Assembly (NCBI GenBank): GCA_024509875.1
Contig: JAMPIV010021232.1
Location: forward strand, 267,432 to 331,431
Length of the DNA: 64,000 nt
Direction: 5' to 3'
Source: Oreohelix idahoensis
Taxonomy: Eukaryota; Mollusca; Gastropoda; Stylommatophora; Oreohelicidae
The notes below the pieces were generated by a model that saw nothing but the letters and a program-made list of their open reading frames with translations, was not told the origin of the DNA and searched no databases. Position 1 is the stretch's first letter; the number at the start of each line of letters is the position of its first letter. A program made the translations under genes and the position numbers. This document shows, in pieces, positions 12,501-27,800 of this stretch.

Positions 12501-15500
12501 TTGTGATAAAAGTAGGTGATGGTTGAGTAGAATGTGAGGAGTTAGTTCATGGAGGTAAGCAGGGTATGTGATTGAGCATATATGTGAATGGGTAATGGTT
12601 GGCACATAACCATAGTGGTTTGTTGTAAAAGATGTGTGGTTAGCATATAAATCTATCAGGGGGTTATGTGATGAGGGGGGGTACTATTTGATGCTTCAGA
12701 CCATGGGGATGTTATTTGCGAGGGATTGTTATGGATTGTATGTAAATAATTTATTGTTCTGGGGCGTCTGGTAATTAGGTCTGTGAGGAAGATCTTCTTT
12801 TTGAGCGATACAAAGACATTGTTTTAAACTCATGGATTTAGCGAAATTTTAACGAATTTCATGGTGATACCATGAAAAAGAGTTACCCCGAGCGGGTGAC
12901 GAAAAACCATCAAAACATTGGTTAGATTTCTTATTGGTTTTCAGGTAGTGACCTGTCGTTCCCGGGAGGTGGCCCCAAGTGTGTGTAGAACCGCGTCGAA
13001 CGAAACCCCCTAGACGGTAGCTTTGAGAAGGGATAGTAGGGTTGGGGGGGGGGGGAATACGGGAATTGGTTTAGGCGTTTTTTGGGTTTAGCGGCGATTT
13101 TTGTGCATGTGAATTTGGGCGATTGTTGTGGAGTAATGAGTTTTCTTGTGGTGTTCTGTTTTGATAGGGTTTTGTGGGTGATAGCTTGCCACATGGTTTA
13201 TGTAATGTTTGTGAAATTTGATAGAATGGAAATTACATGTTAAGTCTTTGTGGTGTTTTGGGAGATTGGTGTGGGGTAAGTGTATGTTATTTGGATGCAA
13301 ATAACACCACTTTTTTACATAATTTAGAGTTTGGTTTTAGTGATGCGTTGTTGTTATGTTTTAGCATCGGGGATTGAGGGGGATTTTTTTTGTTGGGCTA
13401 AGAGGTTAAAAGGGGGAACCCCTTTTAATGAAAGTATAATTTTTTTATTTTGTGAAATTCGTTTTGACTGCTAGGGGATAGAATAAGATTTTTTCCAATA
13501 TTTTATATATAAAAAATCTTCTAGGGTAGGTATTGAGGAATAATTATTATTTTGAAAGGGTTAAGCGGAAGGGGTCGAAGAATGGGAAGATGTTTAGAGT
13601 AAAAGTTTTGATTGTGAGGATGTGGAATTTTGGGTTGAATGTATTGACGGAATTGGTATTATTAAACTTTATTGTAGTTTTTTATTTAAGTTTTGTTTGG
13701 TATTTATGGATTTTAGGGGTATAATTAAAGGGCATTTAGAAGAATGGTGGTAATTTTGCAGGATTATTTTTTGTAGAGATGTGACGGATTTATGTGTGAT
13801 TTTGCCAATTGGGGAAGGGAGGGGTAAAGAAAACAACGGAGGAAATTTTAAAAATTAGCAGTTATGTATGATGGAGTTTTAAGGAGGAGGTATAGGAGGA
13901 AGTATGGGGTTATAGGGGGTGTATAGGTTGTTTGGATGTGAGTGGAAAAAGGAGTTTGGTGAGATTTTTGGATAGTTGGAGGAATAGGGGGATTGGGAGG
14001 AGATGTTTGTAGAGGGGTATGTGGTATTGGGAAGGTTGAGGATAAAAGTGGGTGGGGTGGTTGTTTTGGTTGGTTGTTTGGGGTTTTGGGATTATGTTTG
14101 TAATTGAATGGGGTTGGTGTATGGTTTATGTGTGTTGTGTTTTGTTGGTTTTGATTGATTATTTCATGAAAGGAAGGTGTTGTGGAGATGTGATTTGGTT
14201 GTTGTGTTAAGTAGGAATGTAAATTGTGATTTGTGTTACTAGGTAAAGTTGTGGTGGTTAAATGTAAAATTGATGTGAGTTAAGGTAGTATGAAGGTGTA
14301 TTGGGAATGTTATATGTAAAGTGAATGAGATGGTATATTTGGGGGTGAATGTTTTATGTGGTTCAGGTGTATATGTAGTGTCTGATTATCTGATGAAGTC
14401 AAGTCAGCAAAATTTTTGATGAGGTTAAAAGTGAATGCTTGTGAAGATGAATTATCATATATATGGAAGTTAATTGTAGATTGATGAGTGGAATATGATA
14501 TAATGACATGTAGACAGTTTTTTAAAAAAGTAAGGATTTGATTTATGTATTTTTTTGAAGCAAGTATGATTGTATGGGGATTATGACCAAGTCTAAACTC
14601 AAGTGTTGTGAGGGTGAATAATTAATATTGAAATCTTGGGAACAAAAAATTCAACATGGAGACCTTACTTTGTAAAGTTTATCTGATTGTAATCCAGAGC
14701 AGGGTCCCTCTTCATCTACAAGATTGATGAAATGTCCCTATAGCATGTAAGCGATCGAGAGTTCCATTTACTAGTGCGTAATCCCAGGAGATTTGCTAAA
14801 TGAAGATCGTACAGAAGAGATGGATCAAGGAATCATTCGTAAAGGGGTTTATTCACAAAACTGGGAATTAAAATTTGTTGAGCGCAGCCCAAAGGAATGC
14901 TTTGATGTGAACCTCTGCAAAGTTTACAACTTTATCATTTATTAGAAAAGAAGCTGGTAGGATTATGTGATTTAAAACAGATCCATACACGACATGTTTA
15001 AACTGCTCATGACAACAAATATGTGCCAAAATATTACTTGGAGAGGAAATGTTGACAAAAATACAATGGATTTAATCCTCGAGGATGAAAGTGGAATTTG
15101 GAGAATTCATAAGGGCCTAACCTGTTTCCCTACTAATGATGTGGACTAACGGGTAAACCTAGTTCTAAATATATTTGCGGTAGACCGACATGTATCAAGT
15201 TTACTTGATACATTGGTGTGGGATACGGCCGACCTTTCCCCAGCGCACCATGCACCAAAGCCCGAATCCCCCGAGGGGCCCAGGGAACCAGGCCTTAGAA
15301 ACTTAGCTTGATCATAATCTTGACTTACACAAGTTTCGGTCACTCGATTCATTTTTCGAAGTCACTATTCACAAATAATCAACCATCTGAAATCTAAATT
15401 CCATAATCACTCCCCGAATCATTGAGCACAAGTTCGACAGCTTGTTCGGGTTGTTTAGGACCTTTTAGAATGGCTATTTCCTGGATTTTGAACACGCCTT

Positions 15501-15804
15501 TTGTCATTGTGAAAACAGTTTAAAAAATTGCAAAATATTATCTCGTCGAGGGCGCCGGCCATCATATGGTCCTAACATTCCACAAGATATGTTGTACCTT
15601 CCTGAACGTCATTATTTTTTACACATTTTCCATTCCCACCCCATTTTGCTAAGCAAGGTGTGTCAGACGCGAGATTACGGTCTCTCTGGAGATGATTTTT
15701 TACGCACGGACCGAAATTGTCGGGACCCTCGGTTTCAAAAGGTTAATGGGAAGTAAGGGTTTGGTGTGGATTTTCTGTAACACGATCCAGTAACAATGTC
15801 AATC

Positions 15805-15839
<35 letters not shown>

Positions 15840-18800
15840 CGAACGTTTTTGCTGCTAACCAGCTCTGCAGTAAAAACATTGCCCTTTGCAGCGGACATTT
15901 TGAGTTCTAAACCTCTAATTTTTTTTAATTATACCATAATACATTAAGAAAATTTCTTTTGTATGAGCGCGGCGCCATCAAAACAAAATTTTTACAGCAG
16001 GCCCACATTTAACACTGCGGGATTGGGACTGAGTTGGACCACGCTGCTATGTACTGGAAATTATAACCCAAATGATGTGAACTGGGTAACCAATAAGCAG
16101 GATAACACACCAGTTTCTTGTACAAGGGCCAAAAATCATTTCAAAATACTGTAGTTGATTTATTATTGGTTGATTATCCTCATCATGCTCCCTGATGTTT
16201 CTGGTAGTCTCAGAGGATACGAAGAAAGAATAGGTCATCGTCATCGGGTGCCATCTCCACATTGAAGGTCAGCTGCAATGGATCTTTAAGGTCTTTTGTT
16301 TCTTGTTTTGATAGTGCACTCTGATAGACTCATTCTTGTCGGTCTCTTGAGGTTATCTTCCCACTTACAGCACTGTCTTCCTCTTGCAAGTTTGCCTTCA
16401 TTTCTTCTTTCTAACGTGGTCTTCAGTAAGGTGTTATGTCTTTTTACATCATCATCATCATGTGACGTATTCTTGTGACGTATTCTTTCCAGAACGTTGT
16501 CTCCATTACAGCTGCTCTGAATGCATCACGATTCTGGGCAAGTCGACCTGCATCAGCCAAAGACAAGTTCAGACTCTCTGTGATGTCCTGGGTCCACCGT
16601 CGTCTAGGTCGACCCCTTCCCCTTTTTCCAGGGACCATGCCATCCATCACTATTTTTTCCAGACTATTATGTCTTTTTATATGACTGAAAAATTTCAGCT
16701 TCCTTATTGCGATGATATTTAGGAGCCAATGTTCCGTCTTTTTACATGGTCAAAATAAATTAGCTAATTTTGATCTCCTTCATAGAAAAGAATAAAACCA
16801 CTGCTCCAATGTAGCATATCATAGCCGACAACAAAGGTACATTTGTGCATGAGGCTAGTAGCATCATCATTTTAAACAAATAGCTACAGAAGCAACCGCT
16901 GCAAGAGTGCAAGAAGAGCTTTCACGCAGGCTTCCTGTTTGGTGGCCAACACTAGTTGTGGTCGTCTGCTGTGTAAGGAGTGTTATACGTTTTCCCTGTC
17001 CTTAATGTTAAATACTAAATTTGTCCATTCCTCTCTGAAGTCATTTCTAGAACAATTAACGTTATATGTAAGTGTTTAAACTGCATTGCCCTTTGTAGGT
17101 CCTGGGGGTGTTGGTGGAGGCACGGAAAGAATAGGACTACCGAATAGGACTACCGCTTCCTCAGGCATGTCATAAGAGGGGACTAATATGAGAACATACG
17201 AGAGGCTGGCAACTTCATCATGTAAAACAAATTGTTGCAGGAACCACCCACTGCAAGAAAACATGAATGCTTTGATGCAGATTTCCTGGAAGGGAACCAG
17301 TTGCAATGGCAGGCCTATTCTCCATAGGGAGTGAATAGATGGGGTTAACAAAAATATTATCAACATTAGGACAAAGGAAATGTCTACTTTACGGCCACAC
17401 AGCCTTTAATGGGGATAAAGGAGTGAAAGGAGCAAAAAGAAAGGAAACTAAGACAAACTACATTTGAGAATTCTGACACATGATGTTCATGCTGAGCATT
17501 GCCACTCATTATCATCTCTGTCTTTGTTCTCTTACAGGGCAGAGTTCCCTTTGCAGTACCTGATCAGGTTGAGTGGAAAATGCTTGCCGATCAGCTGAAC
17601 CTCAAATTTATGTACTACACTGGCAAGGGGCTCAGTGAGGCCAGTCTTGCTTACCTGGCAACCAAACTTTTTGGTGAGTGTTCTTCCGGCAGGAATTATA
17701 TCTTTCATTCTTTTTGCTACTCTTTATCTCCCCAGGAAGCTTAGACCTTACAAAGAACGTATGCCGTATTCTCCTAACACGTGCCATCAGCTCAAGGTCT
17801 TTCTATGTCTTCTCCTGATCCCTTTAGTTTCTTTCCCCAGTTCACTTCTCCATGTTTGTTTTGGTCCCCCTACACCTCTCTTACCCTGGGGATTCCAGAA
17901 CAAGGACTACCTTGTCATGCTATCCACATTCTTCATTGTGTGTCCTATCCATCGCCGGTGTCTTCTCATTTGTTGTTGCACTGGCCCTTATCTTATTCTT
18001 CTCGTCACTTTCATATTGGTGACCTTGTCATACCATTTCAGTCCTTCTATTCTATGCAAGCGCCCATTTATGAAAGGTTGTAACCTCTTGGATGAATTAC
18101 ATCATTGCTGTGACAATACCTCTACACCCCAGGACAGAAGAGGAATGACTAAGTAAGTAGTAAGTAAGTAGTAAGTAAGCTATGACAAGAATGAAAAGGG
18201 TTATTGCTGTAGAATGGTATACTTGTTTATTTATTCTTGCCAATTTTGCCATTGAATGTAGTGGGGAGATTGAGTTGATTATTTTTAGCAGTAAAAAATA
18301 TCAACTACTGGCTTGCTAAACTTGTTACAGTTTACAAGGCATAGGGTTCAGATCCTTATATAGATTGACCACAAAGGAAATGTGCTGCTTACCCTTCCTT
18401 GAGAGATGGAAGATGATTGAAAATTGATTTTATTGTCCTTGAGAATTTCACAGCAAGTTCCTTTTATACTATAATAAGAAAGGCCTGATTTCTGGATCAA
18501 GTCCAGCATGAAAGTAAGAATCTCTATTCCTATTTAATGGCTGTGAAACATGGAGAATTACAACAACTACAACCAGAAAAGTTACAGACCTTCATCAATG
18601 AGTGCTTGCACAGAACCGTAGCATGGACATGGTATGTATGACATTATCACCACGGGGTAACTACTCAGGTCTGTTACCTTTTATTCTAAATCCTTATGGA
18701 TAGCTTTGTTTTGGAAACCATATTTTTTTTCAGTTTTCAGATGTCACTGAAATCATGTTCGAAAAGTAACCTAAATAGCCTAAGTCGCTCAAACTGAATT

Positions 18801-21800
18801 AAAAAATAGCAAAAACTTGTCAAAAATAGTAGGAAATTGCCCAAATTGTGATAGATAAGATGCCCAATGTAGCCCAAAGAAACTTGATTTCCAGAATATT
18901 TTGGATTCTTGGTGTTCGGATAAAGGGTTATAGACCAAAGAAACAACCAGGCAAAACACTAGTGGAAGAAGAAGTGAGAAGGTGACACTGGTGTTGGATA
19001 GTACACACATTGTAGAAACCAGCTAAAACCTTACAAGGCAGGCCTTATTCTGGAATCCCCGGAGTAGGAGAAATAAAGGGAGATATGAGTAGAGAATTAG
19101 GTTCACACCTGAAGGAGTTAGGGAAGACATAGAAGGATTATCAATGGATGTCACAGGACATGAAGGCTTGGCATGAGTTTGTTGTGTGCCAGTGCTCCAC
19201 ATGGAGCTGAAGAGTTATAATAAGGAAGATTATGATGAAAGGCTCAAATTTAAACTTTTTTAAATTGGCTTATTTTTACCTGCTTACTTAGTCATTCCTC
19301 TTCTACCCTGGGGTGTAGAGGTTTGCCAGAGAGAGCTCCATACTTTCCTATCGGCTGTCTTCTTCCTGGCCTGGTGTCAATCTAGTCCTCGGTCCTTCAG
19401 GAATTGTCTAATGTTGTCCTCCCAGCGAACTCTGGGTCATCCTGGAGGTCTGGATCCCTGGCTCTTGGTTTCCCATATTTGTCATGGTAGCTGATCTTCT
19501 CCCATTCTGCAGACTTGGCCAAACCATCATAATTGTGACTGTTTCTACTCGCGTCTGCAGGGGCTGGGTTTTGAGCCCATTATGTATTGTGTGGTTGCGG
19601 ACATGGAAAATAATCAGTTTGTTTTGGCATTTTTATCCTCTGGCCTGGATGTGTTTAGTTTGTGTCATGATTAATATTTGTTAAAGTCTGAAATTCATTT
19701 GTGTAACTGAAGTTTTTTTTAAAAACTTTACTGCCATTTTCCTTTGCACCCTTATGGAGCATGGAGCCACCACTGCAGCTGGTCCCCTTGCAGGAAGCAT
19801 ACGTCAAGCATTTACGTGTTCTTGCAGGGGTGGTTTCTGTGGCTATTTGGTTCACATGATGAAGTTGCCTCATATTTGCCACCTTGCACGACGTGCCTGA
19901 GGGTGCAGTAGTCCCTTTCTTTGTTTCTTCAGAGACCCCTGCAAACTACAAGGGCCGTTACTTTAATAGTAAATTGTTATTTCCTGTGCCTGAAGAAATA
20001 GAAATAACAGCTAAAGTTGATATTTATTGTAGACATAGAAGTATGCTGGTGTTTCTGGTAAAAATATCAGTTCCTCCTTAATGATTATGTTACGCTAAAT
20101 TTTAACATATAATTCTTCTTCTTCTTTCAACTCCCACAGGAGTATAGGCCTTCAACAAACGTATGCCAGTCTCCCTGTCCCGTGCCGTCTGCTCATGGTC
20201 TTTTCATGTCTTCTTCATCCCCTTCATGTCTGTTTCCAGTTCTCTTTTCCATGTGTTCTTTTGTCTTCCTATACCTATCATACCCTGGGGATTCCAGAAC
20301 AGGGATTTAACGTATAACGCTCTCGTAATTTAATTTTTTGAAGGGTTTACAGAATAACTGTTTTCATTTTATGCATCTGGAGTCATCCTTATATGCTCAC
20401 CAGCTAAGCACAATGCGATAGTATACAGATTAGGAAGTGAACCTCTGTCTGTGAGGCTAGTTACACCCTCTTTGACTCTTTAAATCATCCACACACTTAC
20501 ATGGAATCCCCCCTGTGGTGAAACATGTTGAGAACCCAGCATTGCACACTAAGCTTGGAGGAGTCACTTGAGCCCCAAACGTAACTCTGGCTTTTACCTG
20601 TTTAGCTGCATGCAGGATGATCTCACTATGGACCCCATGGAAGGCAGGGGTAGCTGAGAAGTGGCTCCGTGTATGACGTGACGATTCCTTGCGAGAGCCC
20701 ATAAATAACTGGATCACAGTATTTTAGCTCTGCATATTCGGAGAGTCCCTTTGAATGGCAGGGAATGCGCAGTAAGCCACACACTTCTTCGTTCTGGCTT
20801 GGGACCAGGTGTGATGATCCTTTAAATGCAAGCCAAGCTGGAGAAACTGGAGCCGTTTCTTCAACTCAACACGTTTTGGAATGGCAGATAAGCCACAGGA
20901 AAAGCTTAGATCTACAGTGTAGATAATACCAAGAAGTCTTCAACTTGGTATTGGCCGCAAAGGAGTGAAAAGTTCAGCAGCCCTAGTTAAACAACAACAA
21001 CTGTTTGCATTTAATTTGAAACAGAATTGGTAGGTTAGTTTATAAGTTAAACAATCATTGTGCCCATTTTGTGTTGTTTGTTTTATTCCATCCTTCTGGT
21101 GTATTTCATTTTAGGTGATAAAGATCCCTCCACCTGCAAAGTTTCCTGGGCACAGTTCAATAAGGTTTGTTCCTTCATTTTGTTTTCTTGTTATCATAAT
21201 CATGATCATTATAAGACAGCTTTATGCTTCCATTGACTGGAATGCTTCCACACAGAACCATTTAGAAAAACTCTTATTAATTTTTTTTTTTTTTTTTTGG
21301 AGCCAAAAATAGTTAATATCATAACTGTAGCCTCACAGTAATTTTTGCTTTCCATATCCCAGGATACACTTTCCAACAGATCCTTCACATTCTGGGAGTG
21401 GTTCTATGCCATCCAGAAACTTACCAAGGAGCATTTAAAAGAGTTGTGGACAGATGGGTAAGTTTTGTCATTATAATTATGCTTATTCCTTCCTGCTATC
21501 AGTTGTGTTAAAATAAAATTTTACATTTATGTACATAGTTAGATACAGCATTTAATAAAAGTAAAATTAATGACGGAGGAGTTTTCATTGCATTGGGAAT
21601 ACATGGAAGTCAAATGAAATCAAGTGCAACACAAAAATAAGAATATTAAATTCAAAGCAGGGGCAGATGAGACATAGGTTTCATAATTGACCAGTTTTCT
21701 TATGGCTGGATATAAAGTGAAGTGTATTGTCTTATGTGTGTTGGTTAAAATTTGAACATAACTCAGTTAACCTGAACAGAGCTGAATGAAGTAATATGAA

Positions 21801-24800
21801 GGCACTTGAATAGTTGTAAAAAAGATTTATTCAGTAAGTTAACAAGTGACGAATGCACAAATCCTTTAAAACTTGCCAACAGAAAATTTCCAAACAGAGC
21901 AGCAAAAGATTCATTTATACACACAGTAACGAGCTTTTTTCTAGAATTTTCCAGTCTTTGAGATGCAACAGAATAATTTACATGATATTTCCTGAACATT
22001 TTCGATTTTGTTAGTTTTCACATGTTTTGGAAAGTACAAAATCAGCAAGGAAAATTAATAATGGAAAGGTACAGTGCCACAGATAGTGTCATCTAGAATT
22101 TCAGCATTAGGTAATTTGTGTGTGTGCTGCATGCACTACATTACCGTACTTACTGACTGATTATGTGATGTTCATCTGAGTGTAGATAAACTGCTTGTCT
22201 TAGCAAACCTTTGTCCTCCATATCATTTCCAGAATCATATTTACCAGCTATGAATCATGAAACATAGAAAGCAGATTTCATTTTTTTATGTTCCGTGTGT
22301 GAACTAACACTTTTCTTTGGCATTCATTTAGAGCCATCATTGGTTTTGTGAGCAGGAACCAAGCCCAGAATATGCTGATTGGTCAGCCCAGCGGAACATT
22401 CCTATTGAGGTTCAGTGACTCGGAAATAGGGGGCATTACCATTGCCTGGACAGGTAATTCCTTTTGGTTGTCTTTAAATAAGTGTTTGTCTTCTTGTGGG
22501 GAGATATACTGCTTTTAACCTAAACAAACGTCCTTCGGTTATATCATTGTGCAATTGCCAAAAAGAGAGAGAACTCTATCTGAACTCTAGTGAATCATTG
22601 ATAAACCCTAATCCCTGAAAAGGACTAATAGTGTCTGTCATCTAACCCCTGCAGACCCAAGTGCCAGTTACAATGGTTTGGTCATGTCTGCAGAATGGGA
22701 GAAGTTCAACTTCCATGGCAAATATGGGAAACCAAGAGCCAGGGATCCAGACCTCCAGGATGACCCAGAGTTTGTTGGGAGGACAACATCAGACAATCCC
22801 AGAATGATCGAGGACTGGACTGGAACCAGGCCAAAAAGGAAATTGCTAATATAATAGCATGGCAATCTCACTGGCTAACCTCCACACACCTAGGTAGAAG
22901 AGGATTGACTAATTAGAAGTAGTAGCTAATAAGTGACAGTATTGTCTGCTGAAGCATCAAGTCTGTTCCACTCTTGATTTTGTGTCATAATATTTGGATG
23001 GTGTGAAATAAAATTAAAAAATAGTTGCGTAGGAAAAAACCACATCTATGCCAGCAACCAGTACAACAAGGCCACCTGATGTCAAATGCAACAAATGTGT
23101 CAAGAACTGGTAACAGGTAATTTAAAAACGAGTTCAATGTATGTTCTGGCCAATCTGTATTTGTCTTGTTGTCATATAGAAGCATGTCTTTAAGATATAA
23201 AAACTTTAATGGGTTATTTGTCGATCTTGTGCGCATCGTATCATGGCTTGATGTGCTGTCATGTGTTTCTTTAAGATGTAACCCACCCTCCATTCTTACC
23301 CTTACTGCTACTTTGTGGATGTGCTGCTCATGTGCTGATTGATGAGGATGACCTGGCAGTGGGTGCAAATTTTTTTGCATGTTACAGGGATTCATCTTCA
23401 CTAGATGTCCATGGTGCTGCTCCACTGATGACCTTAATATCTTTGTTTCTCCACAGGTCTTCTCATGTTTTATTAGGTGCTTCTCTCAGACATCTTATTT
23501 TGTAAGTGGTGATTTTCTGTAACAGTTAGTGTGGGCAAGAGTAATTCAGGTAGAATTATATTGTTATCAGATTGACTTTTATGACTGATATTAGATTTGT
23601 AGTCTAAGGGAAATAATCCATAATACATTGAAGAAGGGGACAAGAATAGGGTTGATGTCCCTTGATCGTACTGTTTAGCGCGGTTGACCTTGGCCAAGAA
23701 TTATAAAGTTAAGTTTGGAGTTTTGTTTTTCTGAATGTGTTCAGCTATGTGAGCGAAGAGACTTTGCACGGGAAATTTATATTTCGGGTGAGAGACAGCT
23801 TGTTCTAGAAGGTTCAGAAACAGTTGTAGTGCTAAATCGTTGTTCAAAATTAAATCAGTCAGATTTGAAACGCTATAGCGTCAAGGTGCTAGTTTGGGTT
23901 TTCTCCTAAGTGTGTAAAGTGATTTAGAAGTGGCAAGCCGAATTGGGAGTTTTCATCGAGTGATAAGCCAAAGTGATTTTGGTTGATTCTGTGGTGACAG
24001 AAAAGTTATAACTATCATTCAGACACTCAATCGCTTGGTACGCCACAAGTAGATGTGACAGTTCATTATTTTATTCTGTGGACAAGATGCCAGTGTTGCC
24101 AGTACAAGAAAATGTGTGTATTTTTGAAACAAACCAGGTACATTGAACTATATGAAAATATTACTAGAAGTGCAGTATAATAGACTGCACTTCTATTATA
24201 CAGGCTAGAGAGCAGAAGAATAACTTGGTAAACCAACATACCTGGCGGTTAGGCCAGTCTCACTAAGACACGCCAAGTCAAGAAAATCAGAAGAAATAAG
24301 TCAGAACAAATAGAATAAGAAGTACATACGAAGAATATTAAGACAAGAAAAATAGTGACAACAGTAGTTCTCAAGCCACAACCACCATAACCACTAGAGA
24401 CAGTATGAATATAGAAGCAGCGACAGAAAGAGAGGAAGAGAATAAAAGAAAAATGATATTTTATTATTACCTACTGAAGTTTTGCTGTATAAAGTCTGCA
24501 GCCTCATGAGGAAGGTAGGGCATATCATTTCTTCAACATTTTGATCATTTAAATAAAGTTCAATATTTGACTGTTACTGCTGTCAGCGTGAAGTCATTCA
24601 TCAACTCGTGAAATCAACTGTCAGTGCATGAACTGTTGTCGTTGTTTTGAGAGTAAGAAGTCTCCCTTACCACAGTTAAGCTGCCTGCTGTTTAGGGTAG
24701 AGATACGAAACATATACGATCAACAAAAATATGAGAAGTATGAAATACTAGACAAGTCATCATACACGGCCAAATTTATTTCTTTTTCATTGGTTAATGC

Positions 24801-27800
24801 CCAGGTCTGGCTTTGATTGTGCTTCACTCATTTAAAGGCGTGTTCAGTACTCTTGGATTAAAAAAAATAATTATAATGAAAAGTTTTCTTATATTTTTTC
24901 CATTTGATCTGCAAACTTTTATCTGAAATCCTTGAGGACAGCTCTGTTTTGGAAACCAGATTTTTTTTAGGTTTTCAGGTGTCGCCCAAGTCACATTCCA
25001 AAGTAGCCCAGATTCACACAAAAATTGCCCAAGTCGCCCATACTGTGTTCAAAAAATAGCCCAAAGGCACCCAAAACATTTAGAAATCTCCCAAATAGGG
25101 ATAGAAAAGTAGCCTAAAGTCGGCCAAAGAAACTTTCTATTTTCAGAATACTTAGGCTTTCAGGTGTTCGGATGAAAAGTTATAGACCTGTAGCAATTAT
25201 TATATTGCTTCCTTAGTGTGAAAAAAAAAAAGATTTTCTGAAGTGTTGCATAAGACCAGTTTTATTTTATGGACAATAAACAAAACAGTGCAAACACTAT
25301 TGGAGGCAACACAGATGTGGTTTCTCAGAAAACTGTTAATAATCATATGGATGGCTAAGATAATTAATGAAGAATGCTTGAGAAGAGCTGATCAACAAAG
25401 GAATGTAATACAAATGTAAGGAGAAGAAATCAACCATTCACGGGACATGTGATGAGAAGAGGAGTACTCTAAAGCATTATGACCATGGACAAATAGAAGG
25501 AAAGAAAAGCAAAGGAAGATAGATATAATGAATAGCATGAAACTATGGCATGGGAACTGATCAATAATAAAACTGCCAAAGAGCATCAAAAATTGAGATT
25601 TGTGAAGGGGTATGATCACCTTCACCACCAGCATCTTACTTGGCACATTTGAGAGCAAACAAGGCAACAAAAGAATGTCAGCCAGCCTCTACAGTTTTTA
25701 ATATATTCTCTACCACAGGAGCTATCTCAGTAGTTTTCATGATGACTGTATGACTTAAAATCCATGGTTTTTTTCCCCAGGGGCTCGCATATCCCAGGGA
25801 AATCTCAGGCATTGCAACCAAAATGGTGTATTAGTTTTTAAGCAAAATATTTATCAGCTAATTGCGAAACCATTTAGAGTCTAAATGATATGTGCATATT
25901 TTCAATACTCCTAATTCTTTTGTTGCCCCCAAAATTTCCTGGAGGTCTCTGACGAGAGAAAGAATGGGACTTCTGCCCCCTCAGGCATTTCGTACAAGGC
26001 CACTAGTATGAGGTTGTACATGGGCAGGCAACCTCATCATTTAAAACATGTTGCCGCAGAAACTGCTGCTGCAAGAGCATATGAATGCTTCGTGCAGGCC
26101 TCCTGCCAGGGAGCTAGCTGCAGTAGTGACCCCTATACTTCATAAGGAGTGGACAGAAAATGATGATTTCTATTGTTATGATTAGAGAGGAAGGTAGTCG
26201 AAGTTTGGGAGGAGAGAGGAAGGTCGTAGAGGTTTGTTCTTACAGCTAAATATCTGGTGCAGCAGCACAATTGTAGAGCATGTTCTCTATCCACTGCTAT
26301 ATGTACGCAGCTTGGGCAGAGGAGGGAACAGTTGGGCTTATATTAACCTGGGTTCCGGTTCAGTCAGTAGAATGCTTAGCAGTCATGCCGCCCCATCAAG
26401 GAAGATGAGGGATTCCTAGACAGGATTTGTGTTGGAGCAGTGTGGTGGGGTTTTTTTTTCTGTTTTAGTTTTAATACTCTTAAGGAGTAGTGATAATTTT
26501 TGTTTCAGCTATAATACACACATTTGAAAATAGCCGAAAACACCCTTTTTTTAATATTCTGTGGTACGGTAGTTGTAATCTTAGGGGGTTATCTGAGGAC
26601 CTGGCCAACCCTCCAGGGGGTATCCGACCAAAAGGATTGAGAACCAGTTACTTAAGTCATCATGCTCGTGTGGTGAATATCAGAATGACCTCAAAAGCAT
26701 TGAGAACCACTTACTTCAGTCATCATGCTCCTGTGGTGAATATCAGAATGACCTAAGTCATCATAAAAAGTCCAGGGTCTAATTTACATCTATGAATATT
26801 TGCACCACTATTTCATTTATTATTATTATTAAAATAACATTTACAGGTGAAAAAGAAGTCTTGAACCTTGCACCCTTCACTTCAAAAGATTTTAACGTCC
26901 GTGGACTAGCAGACCGAATCAAAGACTTGAGCACTCTTGTGACTTTGTACCCTAACAAACCCAAGGACTTTGTGTTCTCCAAATACTACACATCAACTAC
27001 TGGTATGTTTGAGATCGTAATCTAACTTTGTCTGACTTCCTCACTAGTAAATTGAAGAGTTGCACAGCAGTGAATCTGTATAACATGCAACAGGATTAGG
27101 CTGGCAACCTTATCATGTAAAACAAAATTGCTACAGACACCACCACTGCAAGAGTTTGTGCCCCTGACTGTAGGCAACCTCAAGGGCGCCATCAGCAGTG
27201 GTGGCTGCATGTTCCGTAAAGACTGAAGAAGATTATGATGATGACGATTTTGATATGGCATAAGTGAAAGGAATATAAAAATGGACACACTTATAGAATG
27301 GAATGCACAGAGTGATAGATCTAATTACTATTATCACCACCTTCACACTAAAGAATTGATGAATTTACTTGTAATTCCTGAAAATTAATTAGACTTAAAC
27401 AATTTCTTTACATAATGATGTGAACAAAATTCTGCTATGAGGCTAGCAACCTCATCATGTAAAACACATTGCTGCAGAAACTACGACTGCAGGAGCACAT
27501 GAATGCTTTGATGCATGCTCCTTCTAGGGCATTAGCTGCAGTGGTGGCTCTATGTTCCATACAGAGCAAAAGGGGAAATGATGGTGATGAAATTATGCAG
27601 CTACAGGTCTGTATCTGTTTATCCAAACACGTGAGAACTGAAATATTCTGAAAATCAAGTTTTTTGGTTGACTTTCGGCTACTTTTCAATCACTTTTAGG
27701 TGACTTTGGAGTATTTTTAAACGCAGTTTTGGGCGACATCTGGAAACCACAAAAATCCGGTATCTGAAACAAAGCTGGCCCTCTGGGGATTTCACATAAC

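Noticed and set aside
22985..23425. 146-codon ORF on the - strand
   Set aside because: No recognisable domain, repeat or splice partner; probably a chance frame in intron sequence.
24065..24600. Possible LTR retroelement remnant with AATAAA
   Set aside because: No paired LTRs, no TG..CA ends with duplication, and no gag or pol frame.
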